Shown piece by piece: positions 12,116 to 23,708 of a stretch of 64,000 bases of DNA. Source of the stretch: Malus domestica (Eukaryota; Streptophyta; Magnoliopsida; Rosales; Rosaceae); NCBI RefSeq assembly GCF_042453785.1, contig NC_091671.1, positions 7,882,001 to 7,946,000 of the forward strand, given 5' to 3'. Each line of letters opens with the position of its first letter. Within the stretch, counting starts at the first letter, position 1. A program made the translations under genes and the position numbers. The notes under the pieces were generated by a model that saw nothing but the letters and a program-made list of their open reading frames with translations, made no database searches and was not told the origin of the DNA.

Positions 12116-13696
12116 GCCTACATCTTTACTCAACCACAGAAAGGAAAATGGCTTGCAGCAGAGCGTAGGACCTGCCAAAATGTGTTGTCTATTATTCTCA
12201 TGTAATTTTTAACTTGAAATTGCAGAACGATATAATCAGATGGGAAGCTTGATTTAGCAATACTTGGGCACTTATTTGTCTGAATCATGCTGGAAAGACC
12301 ATTTTATTATAATAAAATTATATTTAAATTATATTGACCAGTGTCGATACAATTCATTTCATGTGTTTTATAGTTTATATAGCGACCACAGTGAAGATTA
12401 TGGCGGTTGCTTACTTCGCTTCGCTCAGCCGAAATCACAACTTCAATGTTAGCTCTTAAGCTCTTTGCAGAGCTTCATGTCTTGTACTTAAAATTAGTTT
12501 CTGCCAGAAATTCGCAAAGGAGTGAAATCGAACTTATTACGGTTTGACAATTCGCGGATTGGGGGGAGTAAGGTCGTGGTTTGTGCTTTTGGAAAAAAAA
12601 ACGTTCATAGGCAACGAGTTAGAACATCCAAGTCGAATATAAGTATTTGGATTGATTAAGCATTGAAAACTTCAAGTTTCATGAGTATTGTTTTATGAAA
12701 CTTCAAGTTCCTATGACACTTGGTATAGTGAATGTGGGTAGCTTCAGGACACTTTGTGTAAGGTAAGTCATGCCCCAAGAATCTAGGACTGACGTGGGCT
12801 GTGTACCCTAAATTGGTACGTCAATCACGATGATATCAACAAAAATGAAGGACCAATCGTCGTAGATAGGAAGACAAAACTACCCACCAATAGGGGGTGT
12901 TTTTTCCCCCTCTTTAAGAGCTTTTCTCACCTCTGTGTGAGTGATTTCCATTCTTGCAAATTCTCCACAATCGTGCGGCCCTAAATGTGGCCAAGATCCG
13001 TGGCAGTCCTCCTCTTTATTTCCTTGTTCTTTTTTCTTTCCTCCGATTCTCCCATTTTTTCCACTCCGTATTGCGGGTTGGCTCCATCCTTCCTCGTTCC
13101 CATCTCTTTTCCGATCTGCAATCACCCTTCTTCACAACACTTGGCTACGATTCTTTTGGGGGGTATGTAGAGCTTCAGCTTAGGTGTACACACCACCGCC
13201 TTCCACTTGTTTACCTTTATTGGCACTGCTGCTGGAGGGTTCTCCATCGAATTCTTTTGATTTCTGGTTGTGTTTAGTACAGTGTTTATTGCAAGCTGTA
13301 GGAGTCACCATCTTCCTCTTTTCTAAAGGGGGGAGAGGGGGGGGGGGGGGGTGAGGATGCTTGGCGGTGGTCCGGGGCATTGGATTGCACTGATGGGGAT
13401 GCACTATGTAGGCCGCAACGATGTTTGCAGAAGGCTAGGTTTTCGTTTGTGGTGTTTCAATTTTTGGGCTCCAACTGGTGTTTTGGGCTCTGTGTTGTGT
13501 AGCATTGGGTCCATTTCGTTTTGCCATATTTCACCTGTATTTGGACCTCTTGTATTTAGTTGTTTGTTGGTAATAAAAATCGTACCTTTGTTGGAAAAAA
13601 ATAATAATTAAACATCACACAATGAGAAAGGGACAATGGCGCCAATTGAAAGTGATACTGAGTTCGAATTTCATGAACTATAGTAGATAAAAAGAT
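12116..13696. other. HAD 3' flank and unassigned intergenic block
   Basis: The HAD 3'UTR probably ends within the first few hundred bases. From about 12540 to 13610 the sequence is unlike its surroundings: pyrimidine-rich at 13020-13140, a near-pure G run at 13327-13350, then GC-richer text ending ggtaataaaaatcg and an A-rich tail near 13600. It looks like a retroposed or LINE 3' end, but no conserved protein is visible. The short ORFs here have no recognisable domain. Confidence 0.4.
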
Positions 13697-13817
13697 GGGA
13701 AGTGTTATTGACACTCCAAAAATCTCATTATACACTCCTCATAAATATATTTTTCTTTCCTAATATAAAAAGTTTGGAGTGTAGAATGAAATTTTTGGAG
13801 TACTAATAACAATTCCC
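13697..13817. mobile_element. Mutator-like MITE, 121 bp
   Basis: The two ends are inverted copies of about 42 bases, starting gggaagtgttattgacactc and, on the other strand, gggaattgttattagtactc. The flanks are taaaaagat on the left and taaaaggat on the right: a 9-bp target duplication with one mismatch. Long terminal repeats with a 9-bp duplication are the mark of Mutator-like elements. It carries no gene. Confidence 0.8.
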
Positions 13818-13917
13818 TAAAAGGATGGGGAATAATGTATTAAAATCATGGGCCCAAAGTTGAATACTTGTGTTAGTACAGTATAAGACTTGTACATTGT
13901 TGGCACTGGCTCACCGG

Positions 13918-14622
13918 GCTGGTTTGGTATTGATGTGCTTTGAAAAAAAACTGCTTTTGCTATGCTGTGAAAATAAGCTCATTTTTGCTGCTTCACATTT
14001 TGAGCTTTTTTCACGCAAAACTGTGAAAATAAGCTTGTTTATACCATACTTGACCAATCCCGAAACTACCGGTCAACGTTATACTGTCAAGAACCCAAAA
14101 GAGTTTCCCTCAAACCAGGAGGGCAATCACAGTGCGACACGTGTCGACATCAGAAGCCAATCATAGTGCGACACGTGTCAACATCGAAAGCCAATCACAA
14201 CACGACACGTGTCAATGTCAGAACAAAGCTAGAAACTCTCTTCTATAATCCCACAATATTGCCTAATGTCATTTGTACTAAATCATTCACTAGTACTCAC
14301 TAAATGAGAGCTTGAACCTATGTACTTGTGTAAATCCTTCACAATTAATGAGAACTCCTCTACTTTGTGGATGTAGCCAATCTGGGTGAAACCACATACA
14401 TCTTGTGTTTGCTTCCTTGTCTTTATCCATTTCCATACTTATCCATACTAGTGACCGGAGCAATCTAACGAAGGTCACAAACTTGACACTTTCTGTTGTA
14501 CCAAAGTCCTCACTGATTTTGTGCATCAACAAAACTGTTTTTAAGTGTTTACCAAACACTTTTTTGAGCTCAGCTTTTTTTTATATCCACTTTTTATAAA
14601 AGCACCTCAATACTAAACCAGC
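13918..14622. mobile_element. hAT-type MITE interrupted by a solo LTR
   Basis: The left end gctggtttggtattgatgtg is inverted at the right as gcacctcaatactaaaccagc read in reverse. Without the 496-base LTR (14036-14531) and its duplication, the element is about 204 bases. The interior holds aaaataagct and ttttgagct words typical of this MITE group. A target duplication was not clear. Confidence 0.6.
14036..14531 (+). mobile_element. Solo LTR of the 1.4-8.1 kb LARD family
   Basis: The sequence runs from tgtttataccatacttgacc to gtgcatcaaca, the inverse orientation of the LTR at 7636-8136, and has no interior beside it. The flanks aagct and aaact form a 5-bp target duplication with one mismatch. 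This is the footprint of LTR-LTR recombination after insertion into the MITE. Confidence 0.82.
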
Positions 14623-14772
14623 ACTTAATTCCACCACTGCTTTCTATGGGAAGCGCTTTTCACTTGGATGCCTTCCTGAAGAAGCACTTTAGTTGTTATC
14701 AAACACTGTAATTTACCGAACCCTAAGGACCAAGGTAGGGTTGCATGGAAAGTGATTTTCACGCACCTTTTT

Positions 14773-15512
14773 TGATGCAATGCACGACATTAAATATAGT
14801 TTTTATATTAAATTTGATTGTTTGTGGATTTTAATATTTCAAAGCTATGTTTTATTAGGTTTCTAGTAACTATAATCTTTAGTAATAAGTATTTATCCTA
14901 CCAATGTTTGTAATCTCTCTATTTAAAGGGCTCCATATGTATGTTTAGGAAGACTTGAATGAATTAAAATATATTTTGCTTTGTGCAATTGAAGTGAGTG
15001 ATTTCTCCTTCCCTAAAATCAAGCATTTTGGCTTGGTCTTGTGAGCGAATCCACGATTAGCGACGTGAGCAAGCTTTGTTGCCCTTGGTTGAGTGATTCC
15101 CAGGTTATCATCCCCCGTCTCCCCGAGAACCCTTAGCTTGTCCTGCATCAAGTGGTATCAAAGCAAGTTATCCGCTGCTCACGATTGGAGTCATGTGCCA
15201 TTTCGAGCTTATCTATTTGAAGAAAGAGTATGGATCAAGACTTCGAACACTCGTAAATTTCTTGTGCTATTGTACATGTTATGGAAAAGTTAAAAAAGGC
15301 CTTCCAAAAGATCGAGGGAAAACCAAAAGTCACCTGAAAACTCGAGGACGAATTTTTTTCGAGAAGAGGAGTATGATGCAATGCACGGCATTAAATATAG
15401 TTTTATATTAAATTTGATTGTTTGTGGCTTTTCATATTTCAAAGCTATGTTTTATTAGGTTTCTAGTAACTATAATCGTTAGTAATAAGTATTTATCCTA
15501 CCAATGTTTGTA
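14773..15512 (+). mobile_element. TRIM-type retroelement with truncated second LTR
   Basis: The first LTR (14773-15150, 378 bases) begins tgatgca and ends tgcatca. It is followed at once by agtggtatcaaagcaag, a primer-binding site of the initiator-Met tRNA type. The interior is only about 220 bases and ends in cgagaagaggagta, a polypurine tract. The second LTR starts at 15374 and matches the first for about 139 bases, up to ccaatgtttgta, where it is cut. No protein is encoded, as expected for a TRIM. Confidence 0.75.
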
Positions 15513-16470
15513 TCAGAGCGTCAGCTCAATTTAAGAGTGACGCTATATTTAGCATGTCGCATATGCCATTAGATGAAGATCTCAATCTAGATCTTCCTCC
15601 AATATTTTGATCGTTGTTGTGAGGGTTGTGAAATTTGTGAGGCAATTCCAAGTGGATGGGATGGGACCTTGGAAATGTTGAAGGCTACAACTTCAAGTTT
15701 TTCTTTAAATAAATGGAAGTTGAGTCTCATGGCTTGTTTCACATGTTGGGTAGTTTTGAATTTATTGATTTGATTGGAGTTGGTCATTTCAATTCAAGTA
15801 CTGCAAGGAACTTTGCAAATACAACTAATCAAATGAAGATTTATTGGGAAGACGTCCAGATCAAGACCTTGGTTGTGGAGCATATTTTATGCTATTCAAA
15901 GTTTATCATTTATTCAAAGTATCTATTTGTTTGGAGTGGAAGATATCAATATTTTGTCTCCAAAGCGGATGGTGATTCGAATTCGAGGACGAATTCTCTC
16001 CGACCCAGTGAGAATGATGCAAGACATGAAATAAGATCATTGAAAGATTCAATACATTTAGCTTTTGAAATTCAGCCGATATACATGGAATACAAGGGTT
16101 CTGAAGTAATGAATTTTATGTAATAATTCAATCTTTATTTAATGTAATGAATATATGTTAGTGGGGTAGATTAAGTGGGGTTAATATTAATGAGTTCATT
16201 AACTCTAGTAATGATGCATGAACTATGATGCACGTATCAGTAATTATTAAGAGGGGGTTTAAGCATCTATAAATTCATGTATTTGTAAAGAAAAGGGAGA
16301 GATTGTTTGAATTATCATATTAATATTTGAGTTGTAAACTCATTTTTATGTGCATTTTTCTTGTTTAAGAGTCTGCTGCTCTGTTCGTTCTAGTGTCTAC
16401 GTTGTAGGCTGATACTAAAACCAAAGTTTATAGGGTTTTCAGGTCTCTCCTTACACTAGGAGATAGTGGA
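15513..16470 (+). mobile_element. Fused retroelement fragment with a second tgatgca LTR
   Basis: Directly after the truncated LTR, tatcagagcgtcagctc looks like sequence from a Met-type primer-binding site. A 500-base interior ends in gaggacgaattctctccgac, and at about 16016 an LTR-like block begins tgatgcaagacatg. The end of this block is unclear, near 16470. It appears to be a related element joined to the TRIM by recombination. The 136-codon ORF inside has no recognised domain. Confidence 0.4.
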
Positions 16471-17059
16471 CCCTATCTATCAATCATATCTGTCATTTTA
16501 TTTCGTTTCTATCCGCTGCGCCCTGCATCACTTTTTCATGCACACACTTTTCATTTTTAGCCTTTGGATTAAATAAATCAGAAGCAGAATTGAGGACTGA
16601 AACAAAATACGAGTGTCCATAAAGCGAAAATGATGTGCGGAAATCATTTCTCTTTACTCTATTTAAATTGAGCTCAGACATTCTATGCTTAGCACATAAA
16701 GTTGAATTGAAGTAACCATGAAGATCAGCAAGGCACTGAGGTCTAAAAACAATCGACAAAATTCAAGAAATATATTGAGTTATAAATATATGAACATGGT
16801 TCCATACGGTCTGTACGACAAGGAAGTTGCCAATTCATACCAACCTTCGGTTCATGTGCCTATTTACATACGACAAGGAAGTTTCCAATTCATACCAACC
16901 TTCGGTTCGGTTCATAAAGCATCATTCAAGTGCAGGGCACATTCTGGGGTTGGACCTTCCATTGCCAAAATAACTTGACTTTTCATCTCTCAAAAACTAA
17001 TTGATGGAAGAAATGCCTTCTCTCTTTACCTTGTTTTCGATGAAGATACGCCTTTAACC
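16471..17059 (-). other. UFD1 3' flank and 3'UTR
   Basis: No gene is seen. The part next to 17060 is likely the UFD1 3'UTR. A 33-base direct repeat (tacgacaaggaagttgccaa / tacgacaaggaagtttccaa, each followed by ttcataccaaccttcggttc) lies at 16815-16912. Confidence 0.5.
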
Positions 17060-19428
17060 TCACCCTTTCAATGAATACTTCTTCCCCGTGAATGCTTGGA
17101 ACTTCGGCTCTTCTGCCTTCTGAGGTGTATCTTCTGCCTTCTGAGAAGGCTCTGGCTTGCCGTTCTTTGGGGCAACCTGGGATTACAAGAACAGATACAA
17201 ACAATAAGCATGGTGTCATACTTATTTCGTTTAATTTACAAACAATGAGGGACATACTTTTGGCGTTTCTTTTGTGGGTTGGTTGCCATTTGAACCAAAC
17301 ACAAGCTTTCCAGATTTACGCGCGGCAAAAGTTGATGACGTAGAATCCTTGGTTCCATTTTCACTGTCATGTTGGTGCTGCTTCAGAATGGGAGCAGACA
17401 CTGGTGCAACTGATTCTGTCATGGGTTTTCCATCCAATCGTCTTGCAGAACCAGTAAATGGATTGAATTTTGGTATCTTTTCAGGTTGTTCTTCTTCAGC
17501 TGAAAGATACATATTAAAATCAGAAAACCAAAGTTAGCTGTTAGGAAGGAATTCTAGAGTCTTGTAAGCAAAAGATGAAACTAAATATACGCGCAACACT
17601 TCGAACTTCAAACCAATTTTCAAAATTATAAACAAAAAAAAAAAAAAATCATAAGCACCTTCTTGTGGTCTCTTCTTTGACAAAGTAGGTGGTACTGGTT
17701 TTTTGGGTTCCACATAATCAAGAGGAGGGGCGAAATCAACCTCACAGTCCGTCTCAATGATACTGATTGCAGGGGAGGGTTTTGTTTCAACTATGTTAAT
17801 GTAATACTGCTTATTGTTATAAGGAACCATGATAGTATCACCAGTAGTTAAACAGGAGTAGCTCCTCAATGTAGTTTCCAAACTGCGGAAGCAAGATAAT
17901 TTAGGATTAAAAATAATTCTACTGTTATACCAAAGTGCAATCCGGCTACTCAAATGAAGATATCAAAGTGATTAACTAACATGGCTTTGGGGTTTGAGAT
18001 ATCAAGAAAGTCCTTGGTGTGGGGCTGCAACTTCACCCATGTTCCCTTTACGAGACTTTTGTTTTTCACTTGACATATGTCCCCCTCTTGAAGAAGCATG
18101 TTCTGCATCATCTACAAAAAGAAAGCACATAAATGACTAATAAGCAACGCCATATCTGGAATGCTGCAGCAACAAATTCCAAGGAAAGATGTGTACCCAC
18201 CCAGTATGGTAAATATATTAGGCCCTCATCAGCAACAAATTCCAAAACCCCACAATGAGTAACTCGTCCAACAGTAGGATTGTTAAGTTCAAACAACATA
18301 GGGTAGTCGATCTGTAAAGATGCTGGAGAAGAAAAGTTCATATTTAGTTGGAATCAGCATATATCAAGATCGGGTCACATAACTTGAAATCAAATTTGCA
18401 AAAGCAGGACAAATAAGAGACAGAATGATCAATTACCAAGGCGATCAAGAGCTGAGGGAGGCATTATAACTGGAAGGACAAATATAACAAAAACATGATT
18501 AGACAAGTATTTAGACAAGTATTCAGTAAATCATGTTCTACGAAAAAATATATGGAAAACTAATGAAAAAGGCTTGAAAACTTTGAGTTTTAACGATAAG
18601 GACAAAATAAAGGGTAAAGTGAATAGTACCATGATTGACTTTTTAGTGTAAAAATGTTGTTTTTCGTTAAAGTGAACAATATCAGGAGCTTTTCGTTAAA
18701 GTTCCCAAAAATATATACATAATGGCATGTATCATATAAACGAAGTAATCAAGAAAATAAACATACTTTTATCACCCTTCTCCAGATGTGGCTGCAAAGA
18801 TCAAGATTAAAGAGGAATCAGTATAAACAGTTAGGAAGCTGAACGAATAAATACACTTCTGACTAAATACATCACTCCAACTAATCACAGAACTCAAATA
18901 CTAGAAGATGTATGCCCATTCCAAGAGAGGTCCTAATGATAGATTTCAGAGTATCACCCTCTTTATGGAGGGCACTTCATTAGTGGAATTTAACTTTGTA
19001 GGTCCAGAATTCAAACCTTCTCAATAAACGAGACAGGGTAACAACGATAACTCTGCTCAAAGGCTGAAGCGCGATAGTCTTCATAAGCCTGTTACATAAA
19101 AATAATCAGTCAACGAAGTTCCAAACATTTAGATCATGGATAAAATGTGAAACAGAAGCAACATTCAAATTTTGCAAGCCTGGCACAGCAAATCTAAGTT
19201 GGCAACTGAGACCCGCAAATCTTTTAAACTAAAACCTAATTTTTCTGGTCAAATCTAAAACCTCCTTCATCCTACAAACATCAATCACTATCACTAATCA
19301 AGGTTGCTATAATAAACAAAAATAGAAACTAAACTGCCAGCACAATCAAGTCATCAACTTTATTCTCAATTCCAATTTTAGAAAGCACAAACTAAAAGGA
19401 ACAAAACAATGGTCATTCAACTTACCAT
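17060..19428 (-). CDS. UFD1: UFD1, ubiquitin-recognition cofactor of CDC48/p97
   Basis: Nine exons on the minus strand, written high to low: 19428-19426, 19088-19017, 18791-18767, 18469-18437, 18322-18201, 18111-17981, 17882-17659, 17499-17258, 17176-17060. Together they encode 322 residues, the usual plant length. The N-terminal double-psi beta-barrel/UFD1 fold is clear: [54 protein letters not shown], then MVPYNN and [15 protein letters not shown]. The C-terminal half has two FxPFTG/FQAFTG motifs ([15 protein letters not shown] and [14 protein letters not shown]), probably SHP-type CDC48-binding boxes. UFD1 with NPL4 delivers ubiquitylated clients to CDC48 for ER-associated and other degradation. 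Exon 1 contributes only the ATG: its donor is ATG/gtaagt, and an in-frame TAA stands just upstream of exon 2, so splicing is required. Intron 3 holds a MITE. Confidence 0.93.
18558..18706 (-). mobile_element. MITE-like repeat in UFD1 intron 3
   Basis: The block ends in tttcgttaaagttccc. It contains gtaaagtgaatagtaccatg and gactttttagtgtaaaaatg words, which recur on the opposite strand at 39775-39925. It lies wholly inside an intron and leaves both splice sites untouched. Confidence 0.6.
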
Positions 19429-20917
19429 ATTCACTGGGTCCAACAAGCTTTCCAATAACCAAAATTACTGATTTCCTGCCAAATAAGCAAAAGACAATGA
19501 GAAAACATAAGGGAAAAAACCCAATTCTCAATTAAAAAAAAAATTCAGAATACCCATCAAAACACACAGATTTCAGATATAAAAGTTGTAAACAAAGATA
19601 CGCAATGCTGTCCACAGAAAGGAAACAAAGAGGAGAAGAAGAAGAAACCCACTATCTGATTTCAAACAAAAGGATTTCAAACAGAATACCCAGAAGAAAT
19701 TAGAACAAAAAGTTGATGAATTTGATGGTGTTAAAGTACAAAGTGTGAATTTTGATTGGCACCTTTAAGATTGTAATGGATGATGATGAAGTTGCTGGGT
19801 TTCTTTGTTGTTAGCTGGGTCTGAGCAATGAGTGATCCGAGTTTTTATAGGTTAAATAGAGATTCTTTTATACGGACGGAAACGTAAACGACTCCTATTG
19901 GGTTGTGGCTGGCTCGTAAAATACGACGAGTAACTTATATTTCTTTTTTTCATCTTACCTTGTACTTTTTGTTTTAAGGGTGGAATGCTCGGGGGGTTGG
20001 ACCATTTCTAAAGAAAATATCAAATATGTTAGCGATGATTGAAAAATATCAAGATGCTCTACAACGAAGATTTCATATAGGACGTGCTAGTTGAATTACT
20101 TAGACTCGTTACTTTTTAATTGTCTTATTTTTAAAATAAACAATGATGTAGTCAAGTGTTTTTAATTTAATTTTTTAATGCATGTCTCTCGTGGACAACC
20201 AATGGTCTTAAGCATTTTTTTTAACCACATTGTGTTTGAGTTTATAATTTTTTTTTCTCACCTTTAGTGTACATGATGCTTGGGTTAAAACAAAAAAAAA
20301 GTTTACATATTCTTAATAAGAACCGATTGTTTTCTTGATCATCTTTATAAAAAAAAAAAACGACGATATATTACACTTAATTAGCGAAGGAATAAATTGA
20401 TACCATACTATTCATGAAATTCAAACTTAAAACTTGAAGAATACCACCAAGATTCCAAATGAATGAAAACGTGATTGAATTGGTCATTGTTACTCTTCAA
20501 AACGGAATGGAAGATTCTTGAATGAGGAAAATGATTCAATGACTATAAAATAATTGAAGGAGGAGAAGTATGAGGTGAAAATATCATGTACGGTCTTATA
20601 GAGTTGTAGTAAGGATGACTTATTTATTAACTTTTTTATTATTACCACCACAAAACTAGACCATGATAATGGATCAAACAAATTCCATAAATTGAACAAA
20701 TTGAAGTTTTGTTACACCGGGCTACGCTTAGACCCTACCCATTTGAAAACGGACCTAATAATAGTGCCAAACTCTGGCCGGCCCATCAGCCTTGGGCTAT
20801 TACAGACCTTGCTTGCAAATCCAAATCCAACCCTACACCAAAAGACGGTAGCTTTTCTAATCACTTGCGCATATTAGGGTTTCTGTGATATTCTGCGTGC
20901 AGTATCCACACTTTAAC
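19429..20917. other. UFD1 5' region and intergenic DNA
   Basis: Bases 19429 to about 19815 should be the UFD1 leader, possibly with an intron. Beyond the TATA box the sequence is AT-rich with many A and T runs and no supported gene. Near 20875 tagggttt is a telo-box-like word just upstream of the broken F-box gene. Confidence 0.5.
19841..19849 (-). promoter_or_regulatory. TATA box of UFD1
   Basis: On the minus strand the motif is tataaaaac, about 410 bases before the ATG, leaving room for a leader of about 380 bases. Confidence 0.5.
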
Positions 20918-20955
20918 ATGGAGAACTCTTTCTTCAAAAAAGAACAAAACTTAAC

Positions 20956-21569
20956 GTGGCGAACGGCAGCGGAGGTCTGCTTAATCAACCTCCTTCTAAC
21001 CACTATATCAGCGAGGATATCTTGGTTGAGATACTGTCACGGCTTCCAGCCAAATCTTTACAACGATTTCGGTGTGTATGCAAGCCATGGGGTGCTTTAG
21101 TCTCCAATTCTGATTTCCTTAAGCACCCCATTGCTTGCATACACACTGAACTCGTTTCTTTAAATTTGGCGGATTTCAGGAGGTGGTGTCTTATCCAAGT
21201 TTCCAGAAACCAAAACATGTAAGGAGATAGTAATGGGAACCACTAGAAATTGTCTCTTTGTATCCTTCTTCGATACCTGTTGGAAAAGAGAGAATGTAAT
21301 TACAATATGGGTGATGAATGAATACGGAGTCTATGATTCTTGGACTAAGCTCGTACAAATTCCTTCAGATCTCTCACTGTATAATGATCCTTACATTGTT
21401 CCTATATCCATTTTAGAGAATGGTGAAGTTTTGATAAGTGACAGTTCAGGTTTGGTATTATACAATCCAAAAGAAAAGACAGTTAGGACTGTTCTCCAAC
21501 TCGAGCATCGTGCTGATTGTGCACTTACGTATGTGGAGACCTTAGTTTCACCAGTAACCGGCATCTAAT
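20956..21569 (+). pseudogene. F-box protein gene A, start lost and middle deleted
   Basis: The first segment encodes an F-box: ISEDILVEILSRLPAKSLQ, FRCVCKPWGALVSNSDF. F-box proteins are the substrate receptors of SCF ubiquitin ligases. The expected initiator at 20956 reads GTG, and the ATG at 20918 is out of frame. After about residue 70 the text jumps to sequence matching the far end of the related copy B: TIWVMNEYGV, SWTKL, ILENGEVLISDSSGLVLYNPKEKTVR, the F-box-associated domain typical of At3g06240-like and SFBB-like proteins. About two thirds of the associated domain is missing, and the two halves lie in different frames with a TAA between them (21220-21222). The junction falls near ggcggat, a word also present in copy B, so a microhomology deletion is likely. 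Confidence 0.8.
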
Positions 21570-21639
21570 CCAAAGCTTGTGAGTTTTCCTTTGCCTTCCT
21601 GATCTCTAACTGTTTGCTCCCTAAATCCACCATGGGCCT

Positions 21640-22440
21640 CGCGGGCAAGCCGGAGATTTACTTCACATACGAGATTGGTGGGGTGCGGGCGTGCCACTAC
21701 CAGATGCTGCTAGTAGACGGGATTTGAATAATTGAGGTTGCGCCTTTTGACTTTAAATCAAGAGATTGTGCCATTTGAGTGGGAGTTGCTCAAATCAAGG
21801 TTCTTTCTTTACCTTAAAAATAAGGACTTTACTTATATGGAGAGGTAGAACAATATGTAAATGACAAAGGAAAGTGAATGACTAATATTGTAGATTGCTT
21901 GTAAATTAAATGACTGAAGATGAGTTGTATATGAAAACTACAAAGGAAATCGATACTGCAAGTGAGCAGCAGAGCTAATAAACTAGACAAAAGATGACTT
22001 TTGTGAGGGCTGATCCTAAAAAGGATAAAGGCTTGGGGGCTGACTACAGCTTCGTGAAGGCAAATATGGTTTGAGCAGAGTTTGTGCTTGTATTTGTTTG
22101 TTTGATTGAGTGTCCATAATCCTTCTCCATCTGCTTCTTTATATAGAGGTCTGGAAGAGCCCCCTTGCTGAGATCTTTGTACTTGCCCCAAAGAAGCTTG
22201 GGCAGCTTGCATTTCATTGCTTGGGCAGCTTGCATTGCATTTGCCAACTTGTATGTAGAAACAATATTAAAAGGGAAACCTGCATCTCCACCACATGCTT
22301 TCATCACATGTTTTCCCACTTGTAATAAACTAACATTTAAAGGAAGCAAATTGGCTTCTTTCACATGTTCTATGCATCTACATCCGTATGTTGCCTTCCA
22401 ACCCATTTGCAAGAATGCATGTATCTTGATTAAACAAAAA
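21640..22440 (-). other. Unassigned segment, possibly an LTR on the minus strand
   Basis: Bases 21640-21770 are GC-richer than their surroundings and unrecognised. On the minus strand, 22440-21790 carries ctatataaag near 22145 and a leader-like run after it, which would suit an LTR promoter. I could not define TG...CA ends or a second copy. The 122- and 127-codon ORFs here match nothing that I know. Confidence 0.25.
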
Positions 22441-23708
22441 ATTTAGTAATGGGATGATTATATCATAAGAACAAATCTTGGTTGCGAGCTTTGATAAAAA
22501 AAAAAATTACCACATTGGTGGTCTTTCGATGAAGTTGTAGGTTCTTGCAAGGGCTTGAAATGTTTAGCTTGGTTACTACGACACTGTATAGACATTCTCT
22601 TATGGAACCCTAGCACTAGAATTGCCAAATTCCTACCACGATTTCTGTCGCCTTTTTCCAATTGGATATTTGAAGGATTCGGTTATGATCCTACCACTGA
22701 GGATTACAAGATTGTATTAAGCTTTAGGGGGGTGTATTCAATTAGGATTTTGAGAGAGTTTCAGGGAATTAATAATTTCAGGGGTATTCAATTAGGAATT
22801 TAAAAGATTTTATAAAAATCTTGGTGTATTCAATTGAGATTCTTAGAGACTTCTTACAATTCCCTATAAATTTAGGTGTATTCAATTATAACTTTTTGAA
22901 AGTCTCTCAAAGTTTAGGTGTATTGAAAAGGGAATTGGATTTTAGAGGATTTGTGATTTGGTGGATTTTGAAGGATTTCAAGGTGATATGTATAAATACC
23001 AAAGAGCTTGGCAAATCTCACCTCAACCCTAGAAACTTTGAGAGATTTTGAGGGTGCTGCTCTCTCCTCCAAAGAGCATCTTCTCCGGTCTCCGTCTCGT
23101 CGTTTTGAAATTCTTTGCAAAGGTACAATCTTTTTTCCTCTGCAACTTCTTCCCATTGTTTCGAATATTGTAAGCCTCCTGTTGTTTCAAATTTTTTCAG
23201 CGATTGGTTGTTTCGAATTGTTTCAACGATTGGTTGTTTCGAATATTGAGCCTCCTGTTGTTTCGAATTTTTTCAGCGATTGGTTGGCATTGTTATATGT
23301 TCTGTGGGCGGTTTTTTTTTTTATCAGCGATTGATTGGCCTCCTGTTGTTTTGATTATATGTTCTGTGGCATTGTTATATGTTCTGTTTAGGGAAAAGAC
23401 GGGATTGAGGATCCTCAAGTTCCAAGTTTTATCATTCAATCTATTATGCCAATTCGAAACTCGAGATTTTTTTTTTATTATCCCTAAAAATAGAATTTTA
23501 TCATTTACATCCTATATGCTTGTAATTCCTATTAATCAATCTATTATTGTCATGTTATGCCTTTTTATAGTCATTATACTTGTTGCGTTAATAATATGTC
23601 AATATGTTGTCCCAATCCTTTTTATACTTGTAATCCCTATTATCATGTTATGCTTTTATTGTCATATCTCATTGTTTTATTATAATGCATCATCTATTAA
23701 GATTATAA

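Noticed and set aside
12941-13611. Several 60-107-codon ORFs as small proteins
   Set aside because: Overlapping frames in pyrimidine-rich sequence with no conserved motif or splice pattern.
21829-22412. Minus-strand ORFs of 122 and 127 codons as a host gene
   Set aside because: No recognised motif, overlapping frames, and an LTR-like TATA in the middle; left as an unassigned repeat-like segment.
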